This document shows positions 31,948 to 42,700 of a DNA stretch of 64,000 nucleotides, piece by piece. Within the stretch, counting starts at the first letter, position 1, and each line of letters opens with the position of its first letter. The notes below the pieces were generated by a model. The model was not told where the DNA came from. It saw only the letters and a list, made by a program, of their open reading frames with translations, and searched no databases. Source of the stretch: Marinobacterium sp. xm-d-530 (GTDB lineage Bacteria; Pseudomonadota; Gammaproteobacteria; Pseudomonadales; Balneatricaceae); assembly GCF_013283365.1 (NCBI RefSeq), contig NZ_WBYM01000005.1, forward strand, positions 274,451 to 338,450. The letters are read 5' to 3'. Position numbers and translations under genes: made by a program.

Positions 31948-32973
31948 ATGGCATCACCCATTACTCAGCGACGCATTGCACAGTTTAAAAGCAACCGACG
32001 AGCCTACTACTCGTTTTGGATCTTTATGTTGCTGTTTACCCTGTCGCTCTTTGCTGAATTGATCGCAAATGACAAACCGATCCTAATCAAAACGGATCAA
32101 GGGCTGTTCTATCCGTTAATGGAAAACTATACAGAGACCGATTTTGGCGGTGACTTTGATGCACCGGTCGACTACCGCGATCCCTATATTACTGAACTGA
32201 TTGAGGAGCAAAACGGCACTCTATGGTGGCCCGTTATCCCGTTCAGCTACGACACAATCAATTTTAACTTGGACCAACCGGCCCCCTCTCCGCCTACTAC
32301 CGACAACTGGTTAGGCACTGATGACCAGGGGCGTGATGTCGCGGCAAGATTGATCTACGGTTTTCGTATCTCGATACTGTTTGCCACGGTCCTGACCCTT
32401 GCCAGCTCAGTTATTGGCGTTGTGGCGGGTGCTTTACAGGGGTATTACGGAGGCAAGGTCGATCTATTGATGCAGCGTTTCATTGAGATCTGGTCCGGTC
32501 TGCCGGTTCTCTTCCTATTGATCATTCTAGCCAGCCTAGTGGAGCCTAATTTCTGGTGGTTGCTAGGGATTATGTTGCTCTTCTCATGGATGAATTTGGT
32601 GGATGTGGTGCGCGCTGAATTCTTGCGTGCACGCAACCTAGAGTATGTCAGAGCAGCAAGGGCTCTAGGGCAACCGAACTCAGTCATCATGTTTAAGCAT
32701 GTCCTTCCCAATGCTATGGTTGCGACTCTGACGTTTATGCCCTTCATCTTTAATGGTGCACTGGTGACATTAACCGCGCTCGACTTTCTTGGCTTTGGCC
32801 TACCACCCGGTTCGCCATCCTTAGGTGAACTTGTGGCACAGGGCAAAGAGAATCTTCATGCACCTTGGTTAGGTGTGACCGCTTTCTTATCACTCTCTAT
32901 CATGCTGACGTTACTGATCTTTATTGGTGAAGGTGTTCGTGACGCGTTTGATCCCAGGAAACAGAGCCGATGA
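31948..32973 (+). CDS. yejE: Peptide ABC transporter permease YejE-like
   Basis: Second permease of the importer, OppC/DppC class, 341 residues. N-terminal helix about 26-44, a long periplasmic insertion (about 45-125) containing NWLGTDDQGRDVAARL, then helices with the EAA loop RNLEYVRAARALGQ near residue 232. The stop overlaps the ATP-binding gene's start by 4 bases (ATGA). Confidence 0.94.
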   Translation: MASPITQRRIAQFKSNRRAYYSFWIFMLLFTLSLFAELIANDKPILIKTDQGLFYPLMENYTETDFGGDFDAPVDYRDPYITELIEEQNGTLWWPVIPFSYDTINFNLDQPAPSPPTTDNWLGTDDQGRDVAARLIYGFRISILFATVLTLASSVIGVVAGALQGYYGGKVDLLMQRFIEIWSGLPVLFLLIILASLVEPNFWWLLGIMLLFSWMNLVDVVRAEFLRARNLEYVRAARALGQPNSVIMFKHVLPNAMVATLTFMPFIFNGALVTLTALDFLGFGLPPGSPSLGELVAQGKENLHAPWLGVTAFLSLSIMLTLLIFIGEGVRDAFDPRKQSR

Positions 32974-34565
32974 AACCGATTCTAGACGTAAAACATTTAT
33001 CGATTCGATTTCCTGATCAGCCTGAAGCAGCTGTAGAGAATCTAAGTTTTTCTCTACACGCAGGTGAAACACTGGCGATTGTTGGAGAATCGGGTTCAGG
33101 CAAATCGGTCTCAGCCCTGTCGCTATTGAAACTGCTGCCTGAGCAGACAGAGATACAAGCAGACTCGATCGTTTTCCAGGGGAAAGATCTTCAGGACGCA
33201 ACAGAAGCCGAACTTCGATCAATAAGAGGCCACCGAATCAGCTACATTTTTCAGGAGCCGATGACCTCTCTTAATCCGCTTCATAGCATCGAGAAACAGA
33301 TAGCTGAATCGCTTAAACTGCATAAGGGATTATCGGGCTCTAAGGCCCGTACACGAGTGATAGAGCTTCTAGAGCTGGTGGGTATCCCATCACCTGAATC
33401 CCGTTTGAAAAGTTACCCCCACGAGCTATCAGGCGGTCAGCGCCAGCGTGTCATGATTGCGATGGCATTAGCCAACGAACCCGAGATTCTAATTGCCGAC
33501 GAACCCACCACTGCGTTGGATGTCACGATACAGAAGCAGATATTAGATCTGCTGATGGCACTGCAACAAAAATTGGGAATGGCCATACTGATCATCACTC
33601 ACGATCTGAATGTTGTGCAGCGTTACGCCGATCGAATTCTCGTCATGCAACAGGGAAAGGTCGTTGAGCAGGGCGATACTCTTACACTGTTTAATGCACC
33701 CAACCACCCCTACACAAACACACTGCTCAATGCAGAACCTGTGCGCGACCTCGCTGCTGTTGAAGCAGACGCTAACACCTTGTTAGAAGCTAAAAACATT
33801 CGAGTCTGGTTTCCTAAAACTCAGGGCCTTCTAAAACGCGTTTATGATCACATTAAAGCGGTTGACGGCATCGATCTGCAGATCAAAAAGGGCGAGACAT
33901 TGGGTATTGTCGGTGAATCAGGGTCAGGTAAATCAACCCTGGCCTTTGCCCTTCTGAAACTGACCAAAAGCGAAGGTGAGATATGGCTAGATGGCAGACG
34001 TGTTGATTCGCTCAACCAAAAGGAGATGCGACCTCATCGCCGTGTTGCCCAGATCGTTTTCCAAGATCCCTTCGGTAGCCTCAGCCCGAGAATGACTGTG
34101 GCAGAGATCATTAGTGAGGGGCTGGAAGTACAACAGAGTTTCTCACCTGAACAGAGAGAAGCCGCTGTCATTCAAGCCCTTCTGGATGTGCAGCTAGATC
34201 CAGAATCTAGACATCGCTACCCGCATGAGTTCTCAGGTGGCCAGCGACAACGAATCGCCATCGCGCGAGCACTGGTATTAAAGCCTAAATTAATCGTGTT
34301 AGATGAGCCGACCTCTGCCCTCGACAGAACGGTTCAAAAACAGGTCATTGATCTACTTCAATCCCTGCAACGCCAATATAAACTAAGCTATCTTTTTATT
34401 AGCCACGATCTCGCTGTCATAAAAGCGTTAAGTCACCGCGTTATGGTGATGAAAGGTGGCAAAGTGGTTGAATCTGGCACTGCAGAGGCTATTTTTAATG
34501 CCCCTTCGACGGATTACACCCGCGAATTAATTTCTGCATCAGCCCTTGAAAAAGAGACTGCCTGA
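32970..34565 (+). CDS. yejF: Dual ABC ATP-binding protein YejF-like
   Basis: Fused tandem ATPase that powers the peptide importer, 531 residues. First domain: Walker A GESGSGKSVS, signature LSGGQRQRVMIA, Walker B ILIADEPTTALD. Second domain from about residue 272: Walker A GESGSGKSTLA, signature FSGGQRQRIAIA, Walker B LIVLDEPTSALD. Each is followed by an oligopeptide-type C-terminal segment. Last gene of the yejABEF operon. Confidence 0.95.
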   Translation: MKPILDVKHLSIRFPDQPEAAVENLSFSLHAGETLAIVGESGSGKSVSALSLLKLLPEQTEIQADSIVFQGKDLQDATEAELRSIRGHRISYIFQEPMTSLNPLHSIEKQIAESLKLHKGLSGSKARTRVIELLELVGIPSPESRLKSYPHELSGGQRQRVMIAMALANEPEILIADEPTTALDVTIQKQILDLLMALQQKLGMAILIITHDLNVVQRYADRILVMQQGKVVEQGDTLTLFNAPNHPYTNTLLNAEPVRDLAAVEADANTLLEAKNIRVWFPKTQGLLKRVYDHIKAVDGIDLQIKKGETLGIVGESGSGKSTLAFALLKLTKSEGEIWLDGRRVDSLNQKEMRPHRRVAQIVFQDPFGSLSPRMTVAEIISEGLEVQQSFSPEQREAAVIQALLDVQLDPESRHRYPHEFSGGQRQRIAIARALVLKPKLIVLDEPTSALDRTVQKQVIDLLQSLQRQYKLSYLFISHDLAVIKALSHRVMVMKGGKVVESGTAEAIFNAPSTDYTRELISASALEKETA

Positions 34566-34680
34566 TAGCATTTATTAATAACATCATTAGTTACAATTAA
34601 TTTTACCTTTTTGTCGGCGAACTTTAAGATTCGTCGCATTCTTGAAACATGACAATTTAACCAACCAAGGAGAAGACAGA

Positions 34681-35247
34681 ATGTCTGCTTACATTAACCA
34701 GGAAGTTAAACCATTTAACGCAACAGCATTCCACGCTGGCGAATTCGTAGAAGTTTCAGAAGCTGACCTTAAAGGTAAGTGGTCTGTTGTTTTCTTCTAC
34801 CCAGCAGATTTCACGTTCATCTGCCCAACAGAGCTAGGTGACCTTGCAGACAGCTACGCTGAGTTCCAGAAGATCGGTGTTGAGATCTACGCAGTATCAA
34901 CTGATACTCACTTCACTCACAAAGCATGGCACGACTCTTCTGAGACGATCGGTAAAATCACTTACCCAATGATCGGCGATCCAACTGGCCAGATCTCTCG
35001 CAACTTCGACGTAATGATCGAGGAAGCAGGTCTTGCTGAGCGCGGTACTTTCGTTATCGATCCAGAAGGTAAAATTCAGATCGTTGAGATCAACTCTGGT
35101 TCTGTAGGCCGTGACGCATCAGAACTTCTTCGCAAGATCAAAGCTGCACAGTACGTTGCTGCTCACCCAGGCGAAGTATGTCCTGCTAAATGGAAAGAAG
35201 GCGCTGAGACTCTAGCACCATCTTTGGATCTTGTTGGTAAGATCTAA
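34681..35247 (+). CDS. ahpC: Alkyl hydroperoxide reductase subunit C (2-Cys peroxiredoxin)
   Basis: Reduces H2O2 and organic peroxides. Peroxidatic Cys48 in [11 protein letters not shown] and resolving Cys167 in GEVCPAKW. I chose the ATG giving MSAYINQEV (188 aa), with AAGGAGAAG 6-14 bases upstream; a start 13 codons earlier lies before that ribosome site. Codon use is markedly biased, as in highly expressed genes. ahpF follows as its reductant. Confidence 0.97.
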   Translation: MSAYINQEVKPFNATAFHAGEFVEVSEADLKGKWSVVFFYPADFTFICPTELGDLADSYAEFQKIGVEIYAVSTDTHFTHKAWHDSSETIGKITYPMIGDPTGQISRNFDVMIEEAGLAERGTFVIDPEGKIQIVEINSGSVGRDASELLRKIKAAQYVAAHPGEVCPAKWKEGAETLAPSLDLVGKI

Positions 35248-35266
35248 TCGGACCTAAGTCCTTTCC

Positions 35267-35291
35267 CGAGGCTGCACTCGCAGCCTCGTTT
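35267..35291 (+). terminator. Hairpin between ahpC and ahpF (possible attenuator)
   Basis: Perfect 9-bp stem CGAGGCTGC/GCAGCCTCG with a 4-base loop, followed by TTTCTCTCT, not a clean T-tract. It lies 20 bases after the ahpC stop and would let ahpC be made in excess over ahpF by partial termination or 3'-end protection. Confidence 0.55.
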
Positions 35292-35330
35292 CTCTCTAAA
35301 GCTTAGTTATTTTTTATTCATGAGGTCATC

Positions 35331-36878
35331 ATGCTAGAGCCAAATATTGTCCAACAGTTGGACCAGTACCTTAGCTACATCAAACAACCGATTGAGCTTA
35401 AGTTAGCTGCTGACGACTCAGCAAAAGGTAACGAACTTAGAGAGCTCGCGACAACGCTCGCTGAGCGTAGCGACAAAATTACGCTAACTGATTGGGATCA
35501 TCACCGAGTGCCAAGCATGGCCATTCTTGGTGAAGCCGATGCTGAACCACGTGTTGTGTTCTCCGGTATTCCAATGGGTCACGAATTTACAACTCTGATT
35601 CTTGCTCTTCTTCAAGCCGGTGGACACCCAAGCAAAGAGCCTGAAGAGGTTCAGAGTCAGATTAAGAGCCTTGAGGGTGAGTTCCATTTTGAAACTTACA
35701 TCTCGCTCTCTTGTCAAAACTGTCCGGATTTGGTGCAAGCTCTAAACCTGATGGCACGCCTAAATCCAAACATCACCAGCACGATGATCGATGGCGCACT
35801 CTACCAATCTGAAGTAGAAGAGCGTGAGGTGATGGCCGTACCCGCTGTATTCCTGAACGGTGAACTATTTACCCAAGGGCGTACTGAGCTCAAAGAGATT
35901 CTAGCGAAGCTTGATACTGCCGGTGCTGAGCGCGAAGCAGAAGCGCTATCGGAACGCGACCCATACGATGTACTCGTTGTAGGTGGCGGTCCTGCAGGTG
36001 CAGCCGCTGCTATCTATGCAGCTCGCAAAGGGATTCGCACCGGTTTAGTCGCCGAGCGATTTGGTGGTCAGGTTCAAGACACCATGGGCATTGAGAACCT
36101 AATCTCAGTTCCCTACACAGAGGGACCAAAACTGGTCTCTAACATGGAACAGCACGTTAAAGAGTACAACGTAGATATCATCACGGCGCAACGCGCAGCG
36201 GGCCTCTCTGAAGCCGATGGCCTACATCAACTGAACTTAGAGAGCGGTGCAAACCTACAGTCGAAAACCATTATTATGGCGACGGGCGCCCGCTGGCGTG
36301 AGATGGGTGTCCCAGGTGAAGCGGAATACAAAGGTAAAGGCGTTGCCTACTGTCCACACTGTGATGGCCCACTGTTTAAAGGTAAGCGCGTAGCTGTTAT
36401 TGGTGGCGGCAACTCAGGCATCGAAGCAGCTATCGATCTTGCCGGTGTGGTCAGTGAAGTAACCGTTTTAGAATTTGGTGACACACTTCGTGCAGACCAA
36501 GTGTTGCAAGACAAAGCAAACTCGCTCTCTAATGTCACCATTATCAAGAACGCGCAAACCACAGAGATCACTGGAGCGAATGGTAAGGTTAACGGCTTGA
36601 TCTATACCGACCGCACCTCTGGCGAATCTCACAGCGTTGAGCTAGAAGGTGTATTTGTTCAGATCGGCTTAGTGCCAAATACTGAGTGGTTAAAAGAGAG
36701 TGCCGTTGAGCTAACCAAATTTGGTGAGATCCAGATCGATGATCGCGGTGCTACCAATGTACCAGGCGTATTCGCAGCGGGTGATGCAACCACCGTGCCT
36801 TACAAACAGATCATCATCTCGATGGGTGCCGGTGCTACAGCCTCTCTATCCGCCTTTGATCACCTGATTCGAAACTAA
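35331..36878 (+). CDS. ahpF: Alkyl hydroperoxide reductase subunit F
   Basis: Flavoprotein disulfide reductase that passes NADH electrons to AhpC. The N-terminal tandem thioredoxin-fold domain has Cys128/Cys131 in [11 protein letters not shown] motif [15 protein letters not shown] starts at residue 216, redox pair Cys341/Cys344 in [13 protein letters not shown] motif [15 protein letters not shown] near residue 354. Length 515. A terminator follows directly. Confidence 0.97.
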   Translation: MLEPNIVQQLDQYLSYIKQPIELKLAADDSAKGNELRELATTLAERSDKITLTDWDHHRVPSMAILGEADAEPRVVFSGIPMGHEFTTLILALLQAGGHPSKEPEEVQSQIKSLEGEFHFETYISLSCQNCPDLVQALNLMARLNPNITSTMIDGALYQSEVEEREVMAVPAVFLNGELFTQGRTELKEILAKLDTAGAEREAEALSERDPYDVLVVGGGPAGAAAAIYAARKGIRTGLVAERFGGQVQDTMGIENLISVPYTEGPKLVSNMEQHVKEYNVDIITAQRAAGLSEADGLHQLNLESGANLQSKTIIMATGARWREMGVPGEAEYKGKGVAYCPHCDGPLFKGKRVAVIGGGNSGIEAAIDLAGVVSEVTVLEFGDTLRADQVLQDKANSLSNVTIIKNAQTTEITGANGKVNGLIYTDRTSGESHSVELEGVFVQIGLVPNTEWLKESAVELTKFGEIQIDDRGATNVPGVFAAGDATTVPYKQIIISMGAGATASLSAFDHLIRN

Positions 36879-36897
36879 GTCGAAGAGGCTAGCAAAT

Positions 36898-36930
36898 AAA
36901 AAAAGGAGAGTTTAATGCTCTCCTTTTTTG
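36898..36930 (+). terminator. Rho-independent terminator of ahpCF
   Basis: Twelve-base stem AAAAAAGGAGAG/CTCTCCTTTTTT with a 7-base loop, ending in TTTTTTG; 20 bases after the ahpF stop. Confidence 0.92.
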
Positions 36931-37163
36931 TCTCTTAACGGCACACTCCGGACCCTAGCCTCAAAACGGTGAATAGTTGCAAAGTGTAAACAGCGACCCA
37001 AAGGCTACTGAAGAGAATCCTCAGAAGCGGACGTTAGCCAAACTAACGAACGTAGAGTGACAAGTGACTGCAAGTATCGGGATTAGTATTTAGCCTCTCG
37101 GAATTGAAGGCTGTGCTTTACCCTCTGGAACCGCGTGAACAAGTGAACCCAATAACTCTGTGA
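36931..37163. other. Non-coding left edge of the accessory island
   Basis: No convincing gene. It contains a small hairpin CGTTAG/CTAACG at 37032-37048. It marks the change from the conserved ahpCF operon to the accessory stretch that ends before adk. No attachment-site repeat was identified. Confidence 0.4.
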
Positions 37164-37358
37164 ATGACTGCGCAATACCAGACATTAGCTTCCAATTTTC
37201 TCAGAGCTGATAAGCGCACATTGCAGCACTTACACGATCTGATAGATTTCCCTGAAGCCGACATTTGCAGAGAGATCCTATTCCTACTCTCATCTCAGGA
37301 AAACCCGAAGAATTCTGCCCTCAAACGGGAGGCTGCCTCAAACCCGGTCAACCATTGA
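37164..37358 (+). CDS. Possible small hypothetical protein (64 aa)
   Basis: Protein-like composition (LHDLIDFPEADICREILFLL) with no membrane segment or known family. No clear ribosome site precedes the ATG, and its 3' end overlaps the convergent broken receiver gene by 11 bases. It could be a real small gene or a chance frame. Confidence 0.3.
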   Translation: MTAQYQTLASNFLRADKRTLQHLHDLIDFPEADICREILFLLSSQENPKNSALKREAASNPVNH

Positions 37359-37747
37359 ACGACAGACCCAACGGTTTGGCGACACCTGCGGGTATTCTAG
37401 AACTGAGAATTACGGGAAGGCTGTAAAGCTTAGATTTTGACAAGAACACTGCACCAACACTCTCGCACTCTCGTTTGATGGCTTCGTTGTCATCATCACT
37501 CAAAATCACTACGAGCGGTATTTTCAGATCAAAGCGAATGAGTCTTGAACAGAACTCTATGGCCGTTTCGTCTATTAACCAGTAATCGACTACTAAAACT
37601 TCGGTATTTAAGTACCTCATCAACAGAGCAAACGCCTGTGATGCTCGCTCGCAGGCAGGCATGCGCTTTAAAGCCCGACATATTCAGTAAGTGCTCAATC
37701 ATGGCACAACTCGTATCGTTTTTATCAAGTATCAAGACGGTGGTCAT
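37348..37747 (-). pseudogene. Response-regulator receiver domain, frameshifted
   Basis: Two overlapping frames each encode half of one CheY-like receiver. The upstream frame gives MTTVLILDKNDTSCAMIEHL (acidic pocket Asp) up to FKAHAC; the downstream frame continues RASQAFALLMRYLN, then VLVVDYWL (phospho-acceptor Asp), VVILSDDD and FLSKSKLY (conserved Lys). Removing four bases at 37643-37660, where GCTC and GGCA-type tetranucleotides are duplicated side by side, restores one frame of about 133 residues. No output domain. It is therefore a recent frameshift, a phase-variable gene or a sequencing error. Confidence 0.75.
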
Positions 37748-37849
37748 GCGGAAAGCCGAGCAAGGTTAAGCAATAGAATCATAGTAGTCGCAAACGTACC
37801 ATTAAATCGTGTACTTTTTATGACTCCTAACCCATCAGGACAACCAAGA

Positions 37850-38449
37850 CTAGTCGCGCCACTCCTGACGAATTCGCTTCAATTTCTCCTTCCATGCATC
37901 TGCATCGCCATACTCGAAAAAATTGTCAGAACGCTGATGCCAGCCTCTTGGACGTCTAGCGTGCTTTATCGGACACCAAAACTGCTCAGTTCTAGCGGTG
38001 ATCTCGCGACCATAAGCCATTACCCCATTTCCGTAGCCACAATAAACGCAGTTTAACTTCTCGATCGTATTCAGGTATTGTAATAGGTGACGGTCGAACA
38101 CAAAGTACTTCGCACGCTTCACGCGTGGTATTCCGTATAGTCGAAAGCAGATCTGTTGGTAGATGGTTAACGAAAGATCGAGCAATGCGATCGGGACGAC
38201 CATGCCATAAATGATTGGTGCTGAGAGTATGTAACTTAATTTTGCTTCGCGAAGATATTGCCATGATCCAACTCGGTAACGACGCTGAAGGTCTGCAAAG
38301 GCCTCTTCAAACTTAACCTTACCTCGCTCAAAGGTGTAGTGAAATCGTTGTTTGTGCTCTTCGAGAAGCCGGTCGACCTCTTCCGAAACATCGTTTTCAG
38401 CTTTGCGAAGTCGTTCAAGCAGTTCGTCTAACCTTGAATCTTTTGCCAC
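37850..38449 (-). CDS. Uncharacterised membrane protein with CxxC / WCPIKHA motif
   Basis: I do not recognise a named family. Starting at GTG (AGGAG 9 bases upstream; TTG codons one and two positions earlier are alternatives) it has about 199 residues. An N-terminal charged coiled coil (about 1-70) is followed by two closely spaced membrane segments (about 72-105) and a cytoplasmic C-terminal part with LNCVYCGYGNG, EQFWCPIKHAR and a basic tail. The three Cys and one His could bind zinc or iron. It lies beside the broken receiver gene and 110 bp from an IS element. Confidence 0.7.
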   Translation of the reverse strand: MAKDSRLDELLERLRKAENDVSEEVDRLLEEHKQRFHYTFERGKVKFEEAFADLQRRYRVGSWQYLREAKLSYILSAPIIYGMVVPIALLDLSLTIYQQICFRLYGIPRVKRAKYFVFDRHLLQYLNTIEKLNCVYCGYGNGVMAYGREITARTEQFWCPIKHARRPRGWHQRSDNFFEYGDADAWKEKLKRIRQEWRD

Positions 38450-38558
38450 CAACAACGTCTCCTGTCATAAAAACCTGATTAGTTCTTTTTATCTAACACA
38501 ACTCAGCATTTCGGCGCAAAGACCACAACAGAATGCCCCTTCAGTTGAGTGAGGCTAG

Positions 38559-39724
38559 GGAACCTACGATCAAGTATCCAGTTTTCGGTAATCAGATCTT
38601 TTAGCCACCATTTTCGCTGGATTTGAGCCAGAACTCCCCTAAATTTCACTGTCTGGAAGCTGATTGGCAGATTCCAGACGGATTTGCCCTGCTATCGAGC
38701 CCGTAACATCTGATCTACACGCACAATGTTCGCCAGAGTAAACAGCATCGCCAACTTACCATCATTCTTGTGTAGGCCTCGGTAGCGAGCTTTTACAAAA
38801 CCAAACTGGCATTTGATGATCCGAAACGGATGTTCAACTTTAGCCCGTATGCTGGCTTTCAGATATTCAGTGCGGATCTTTTCTTTGTTTATCCTTGGGT
38901 GTTTTTTCCAGGCACGGATCTTCCCAGGCTGTTCAGCGACATGCCAGTCAGCCTTCCCAGATTTCAGACTTTCGCGCTTATGAGCACCGCGATAGCCAGA
39001 GTCTGCAAAGACAAACGATTCCTCGCCATGAAGAAGGGTATCGGCATGATTCAAATCGTGCTCGTTTGCCGATGTTGTTGTGAGGCTGTGAGTTAATCCA
39101 GTACGAGCGTCCACTCCAATATGCGCTTTGAGTCCAAAGTGCCATTGATTACCCTTCTTCGTTTGGTGCATCTCTGGATCACGATCTCTTGATTTATTCT
39201 TAGTTGATGTTGGAGCCTCGATAATTGTGGCGTCAACCAAGGTGCCTTCTTTCAGGAGAACTCCTGCTTCAACTAACCACTGGTTAACTTCGGCGAATAG
39301 CTTTCGTGCCAGACCCTTGCGCTCCAGCAAATGTCGAAAGTTCATAATCGTAGTATGGTCAGGAATCGTCTTATCTAGCGATAGTCCTGAAAACTGGCGC
39401 ATAGAGGCTATCTCATAGAGGACATCCTCCATGGCAGGATCGCTTAGGTTGTACCAATGTTGCATGCAATGGATCCGCAGCATCGTCGATAGCGGATAGG
39501 GTCTGCGACTATTGCCAGCTTTAGGATAGTGCGGCTCTATGATCGATTCCAAACGAGCCCATGGAATCAACTTATCCATTCGCCCTAAAAAGACCTCTTT
39601 CCGAGTCTTGCGGCGTTTTTGATTGAACTCGCTATCAGCAAAGGTGAGTTGGTGATCCATTGGATGATCCGATCAGGAGAAAGACGTGGATTCTCTCAGG
39701 CAGTAGGACTTATTCGCAACATCC
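38559..39724 (-). mobile_element. IS5-family insertion sequence, apparently intact
   Basis: About 1.17 kb. The right end read inward is GGATGTTGCGAATAAGTCC and the left end GGAACCTACGATCAAGT, both resembling IS5-type termini (11 of 17 positions shared). The flanking tetranucleotides are CTAG on the left and ATAG on the right, a three-of-four match to the YTAR target duplication of IS5. It carries one full-length transposase gene. Exact ends are inferred by eye. Confidence 0.75.
38692..39660 (-). CDS. IS5-family DDE transposase
   Basis: Full-length 322-residue transposase. N-terminal DUF772 region ([20 protein letters not shown]), then the DDE catalytic core with Asp in [10 protein letters not shown], Asp in [13 protein letters not shown] and Glu in [13 protein letters not shown], matching the DDE-Y(2)R(3)E(6)K pattern of IS5. 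No frameshift, so the element may be active. Downstream within the element lies a hairpin (GTCTGGAA/TTCCAGAC, 38651-38679). Confidence 0.93.
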   Translation of the reverse strand: MDHQLTFADSEFNQKRRKTRKEVFLGRMDKLIPWARLESIIEPHYPKAGNSRRPYPLSTMLRIHCMQHWYNLSDPAMEDVLYEIASMRQFSGLSLDKTIPDHTTIMNFRHLLERKGLARKLFAEVNQWLVEAGVLLKEGTLVDATIIEAPTSTKNKSRDRDPEMHQTKKGNQWHFGLKAHIGVDARTGLTHSLTTTSANEHDLNHADTLLHGEESFVFADSGYRGAHKRESLKSGKADWHVAEQPGKIRAWKKHPRINKEKIRTEYLKASIRAKVEHPFRIIKCQFGFVKARYRGLHKNDGKLAMLFTLANIVRVDQMLRAR

Positions 39725-39755
39725 ATAGCTGTATACCCAACGTAAACACCAACCA

Positions 39756-42700
39756 TTATTTTCGGTAACTCACCCGATAGAAAATACTGTAAAACACAGG
39801 TACTGCTATCAATGTCAGTACTGTAGCGAACGCTAGTCCCCCCATTATCGTTACCGACATATCCGCAAAAAACGCATCAGACAGCAATGGCGCCATACCC
39901 AAAATAGTGGTTATTGCTGCTAACGCTACAGGTCGTAACCTTGATGCACTTGCCGTTAGAATGGCAGTATTCGGCGCGCGTCCTTCAGCGATTTGCAGAT
40001 CTATCTCTTCTAACAGCACGATGGCGTTTTTGATCAACATGCCAAATAAGCTCAAGAAACCTAGCAAGGACATAAAGCCAAACGGCATATCAGTAGCAAG
40101 CAGCCCGCTAACAACACCAACAGCTGCCATCGGCACGATTAACCAAATAATCAATGGCTGTCGTACTCGACCAAACAACAACACTGAAATCAGTAGCATG
40201 ACCAAAAAGCCAACCGGAAGACCAGTACCCAACGCTTGTTGAGCATCTCGAGAGGACTCGTATTCGCCGCCCCACTCCAGTGAATACCCATCTGGTAATG
40301 GAATCGCCTCAATGCGCGGTTGAATACGTGTAAATGCCTTTCCTGCGGTTTCATTAAAACCCGGCTCTGCCAACACTGTTATCGTTCTTAATCGATTACG
40401 ACGGTGAATTTGCGTTTCTTCGTTAACCAGTTCTAGCCCCTCTGACACTTGATAGAAGGGTATATATTCTCGCTGGCCTGAGCTCCATACCTGGCTATTC
40501 TCTATTGCATCGACCTCTGGCACATTGAGTCCTGCCATTTTTGCACGAATAGAGTAGCTGTAGTCACCGTCTTGTAAACGCCCCAGCTCAACACCAATAG
40601 ATGCATATTGAATGGCTTGAGTAAAATCTGTGCGCGAAACACCTGCAATCCCAGCATTAAACGCATCGAAGTGCGCATTCAGCGCCATTCCTTTTTCTCG
40701 CCAGTTATGACGAATATCGCGGATCTGCCCATCTTGCAACATGACGGCTTCGGCCTTAGCAGCCAACTCTCTTAGCACCTCAGTGTTAGGGCCTGAAAAA
40801 CGAGCGGCTATCTTAGCGCCGCCACCCGGTCCAAATTGCATCCGCTCGGTATAAAAATGCGCATCCAAATCAACATTAGGCAAACGAGCAGATAAGTCCT
40901 CTATTAAAGCGTCAATCTGATCACGTGACTCCATCCTGACGAGGAAGAAACCGTAGCTTTCATTGGGCTGCTGCGGACCATAAGTAAGTGTAAAACGATC
41001 AGCACCACGACCAATGAAACTAGTTACCGACACAACATGTTCACTGTTAAGAATTAGAGATTCAGCTTTTGCCACAATATCTGCAGTTTGTCTTATGTCC
41101 TGAGATTGTGGGCCCCAGTAATGTACAAAAAACAGTGGTGCATTGGATGCTGGGAAGAAGCCTTGCTTAACCATACCAAAGCCGGCATAAGCCACCAAAG
41201 TAATCGCCAGCAGTACTGCAACGGTGATCCAACGTAATTTCAGCGCTGCCGTGAGCACCTTTAAATACCCTGTATATACGATGCCATTACTGGTATCAGA
41301 CTCTTCTTCAGTGCCTACTTTGTAGAAGTACTTACCAAATAACGGCACAACGGTCGCCGCAAGCACCCAGCTTAGTAGCAAAGAAACCATAACAACGGCA
41401 AACAATGAATACAAAAACTCACCTGTTGCATCATCTGACAATCCGATGCCGGAGAACGCCGCAATGCCGATAACCGTAGCGCCAAGCAATGGCCACTGAG
41501 TACGCTTGACGATAAAGCTAGCAGCTTCAATCGCAGACTTACCCTGACGCATACGTAGCATCATACCTTCTGCCACTACAATCGCATTGTCGACTAACAT
41601 GCCCATGGCGATAACCATTGCGCCTAATGAAATCCGCTCAAGCTGCAAACCCATTAACCACATCAGCAACACGGTGCCCATAACTGTAATAAGTAATACA
41701 GAACCCACTACCATGCCGCTACGCCAACCCATAAATGCCATTAAGGTGAGTGTTACCACAGTAACTGACAAAATGAGGTTGTTAATAAAACCTTGTACCG
41801 ATTCGTCTACCAGTGCAGCTTGATCATATATGGGGGCCAATGTGATACCGGCCGGCAGTTCACTGAGTAATTGCTCAACTTTGGCGTTTACACGCTCACC
41901 AACTTCTACAATATTGACATCATTCAAAGCTGACACGGCCAACGTAATCGCTTCATGTCCTTGGTATCGGATCAGCACCGGTTGAATGTCGAGAGGCTCA
42001 AAACGCAATTCAGCGACATCTCGAATTTTAATAGAACGGCTGGTACCAGGGACTACCAAAGACAAGTTATATATCTCATCTAATCGATCGACCGGATTTT
42101 CGACCAACAAGCGCACTTTTTGCCCTTCAACCTGAATACGTCCGCCATTAAACGGTTTTAGGTTGTCAGCCAATAGATTGCTCAAGTCAGGAAAAGAAAT
42201 GCCAAAACCGGCCAACTCAAACGGGTTAATATAGGCAACTAGCTGTTCTTGACGCACGCCACTTACCTGAACCTTCGCAACCCCTTCAGTCACTAACAGT
42301 TCTCGCCTGATTATGCGAGCAAACTCACGCAATTCATTTGGCGAGAACTCTGGCGCACTTAGCGCGTAATAAATGCCATAAACATCGCCAAAATCATCAT
42401 ACACATTGGGGGTTTGCGCACCGACCGGTAGGTTCTTCTCGACATCACGTAGGCGTTTCCTCAATTCATCCCAGATCTGCGGAAGCACATCCGAATCGAA
42501 AGTAGACTTCACCTCTACAGTGATTTCCGATACCCCTGGTTTAGAAATTGCCTCCAATTGATGCAATTGCGACATTTGCTGAATCGCGATTTCGAGTGGC
42601 TCGGTGATTTCATGCTCAACCTTTTCCGCACTGGCTCCCGGAAATTGCGTTACCACTTGGACTTGTTTGATGGTAAATGCGGGGTCTTCCAAGCGCCCAA

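Noticed and set aside
34566..34680. OxyR-type site upstream of ahpC
   Set aside because: No sequence close to the ATAG-N7-ATAG-type pattern could be placed in this stretch.
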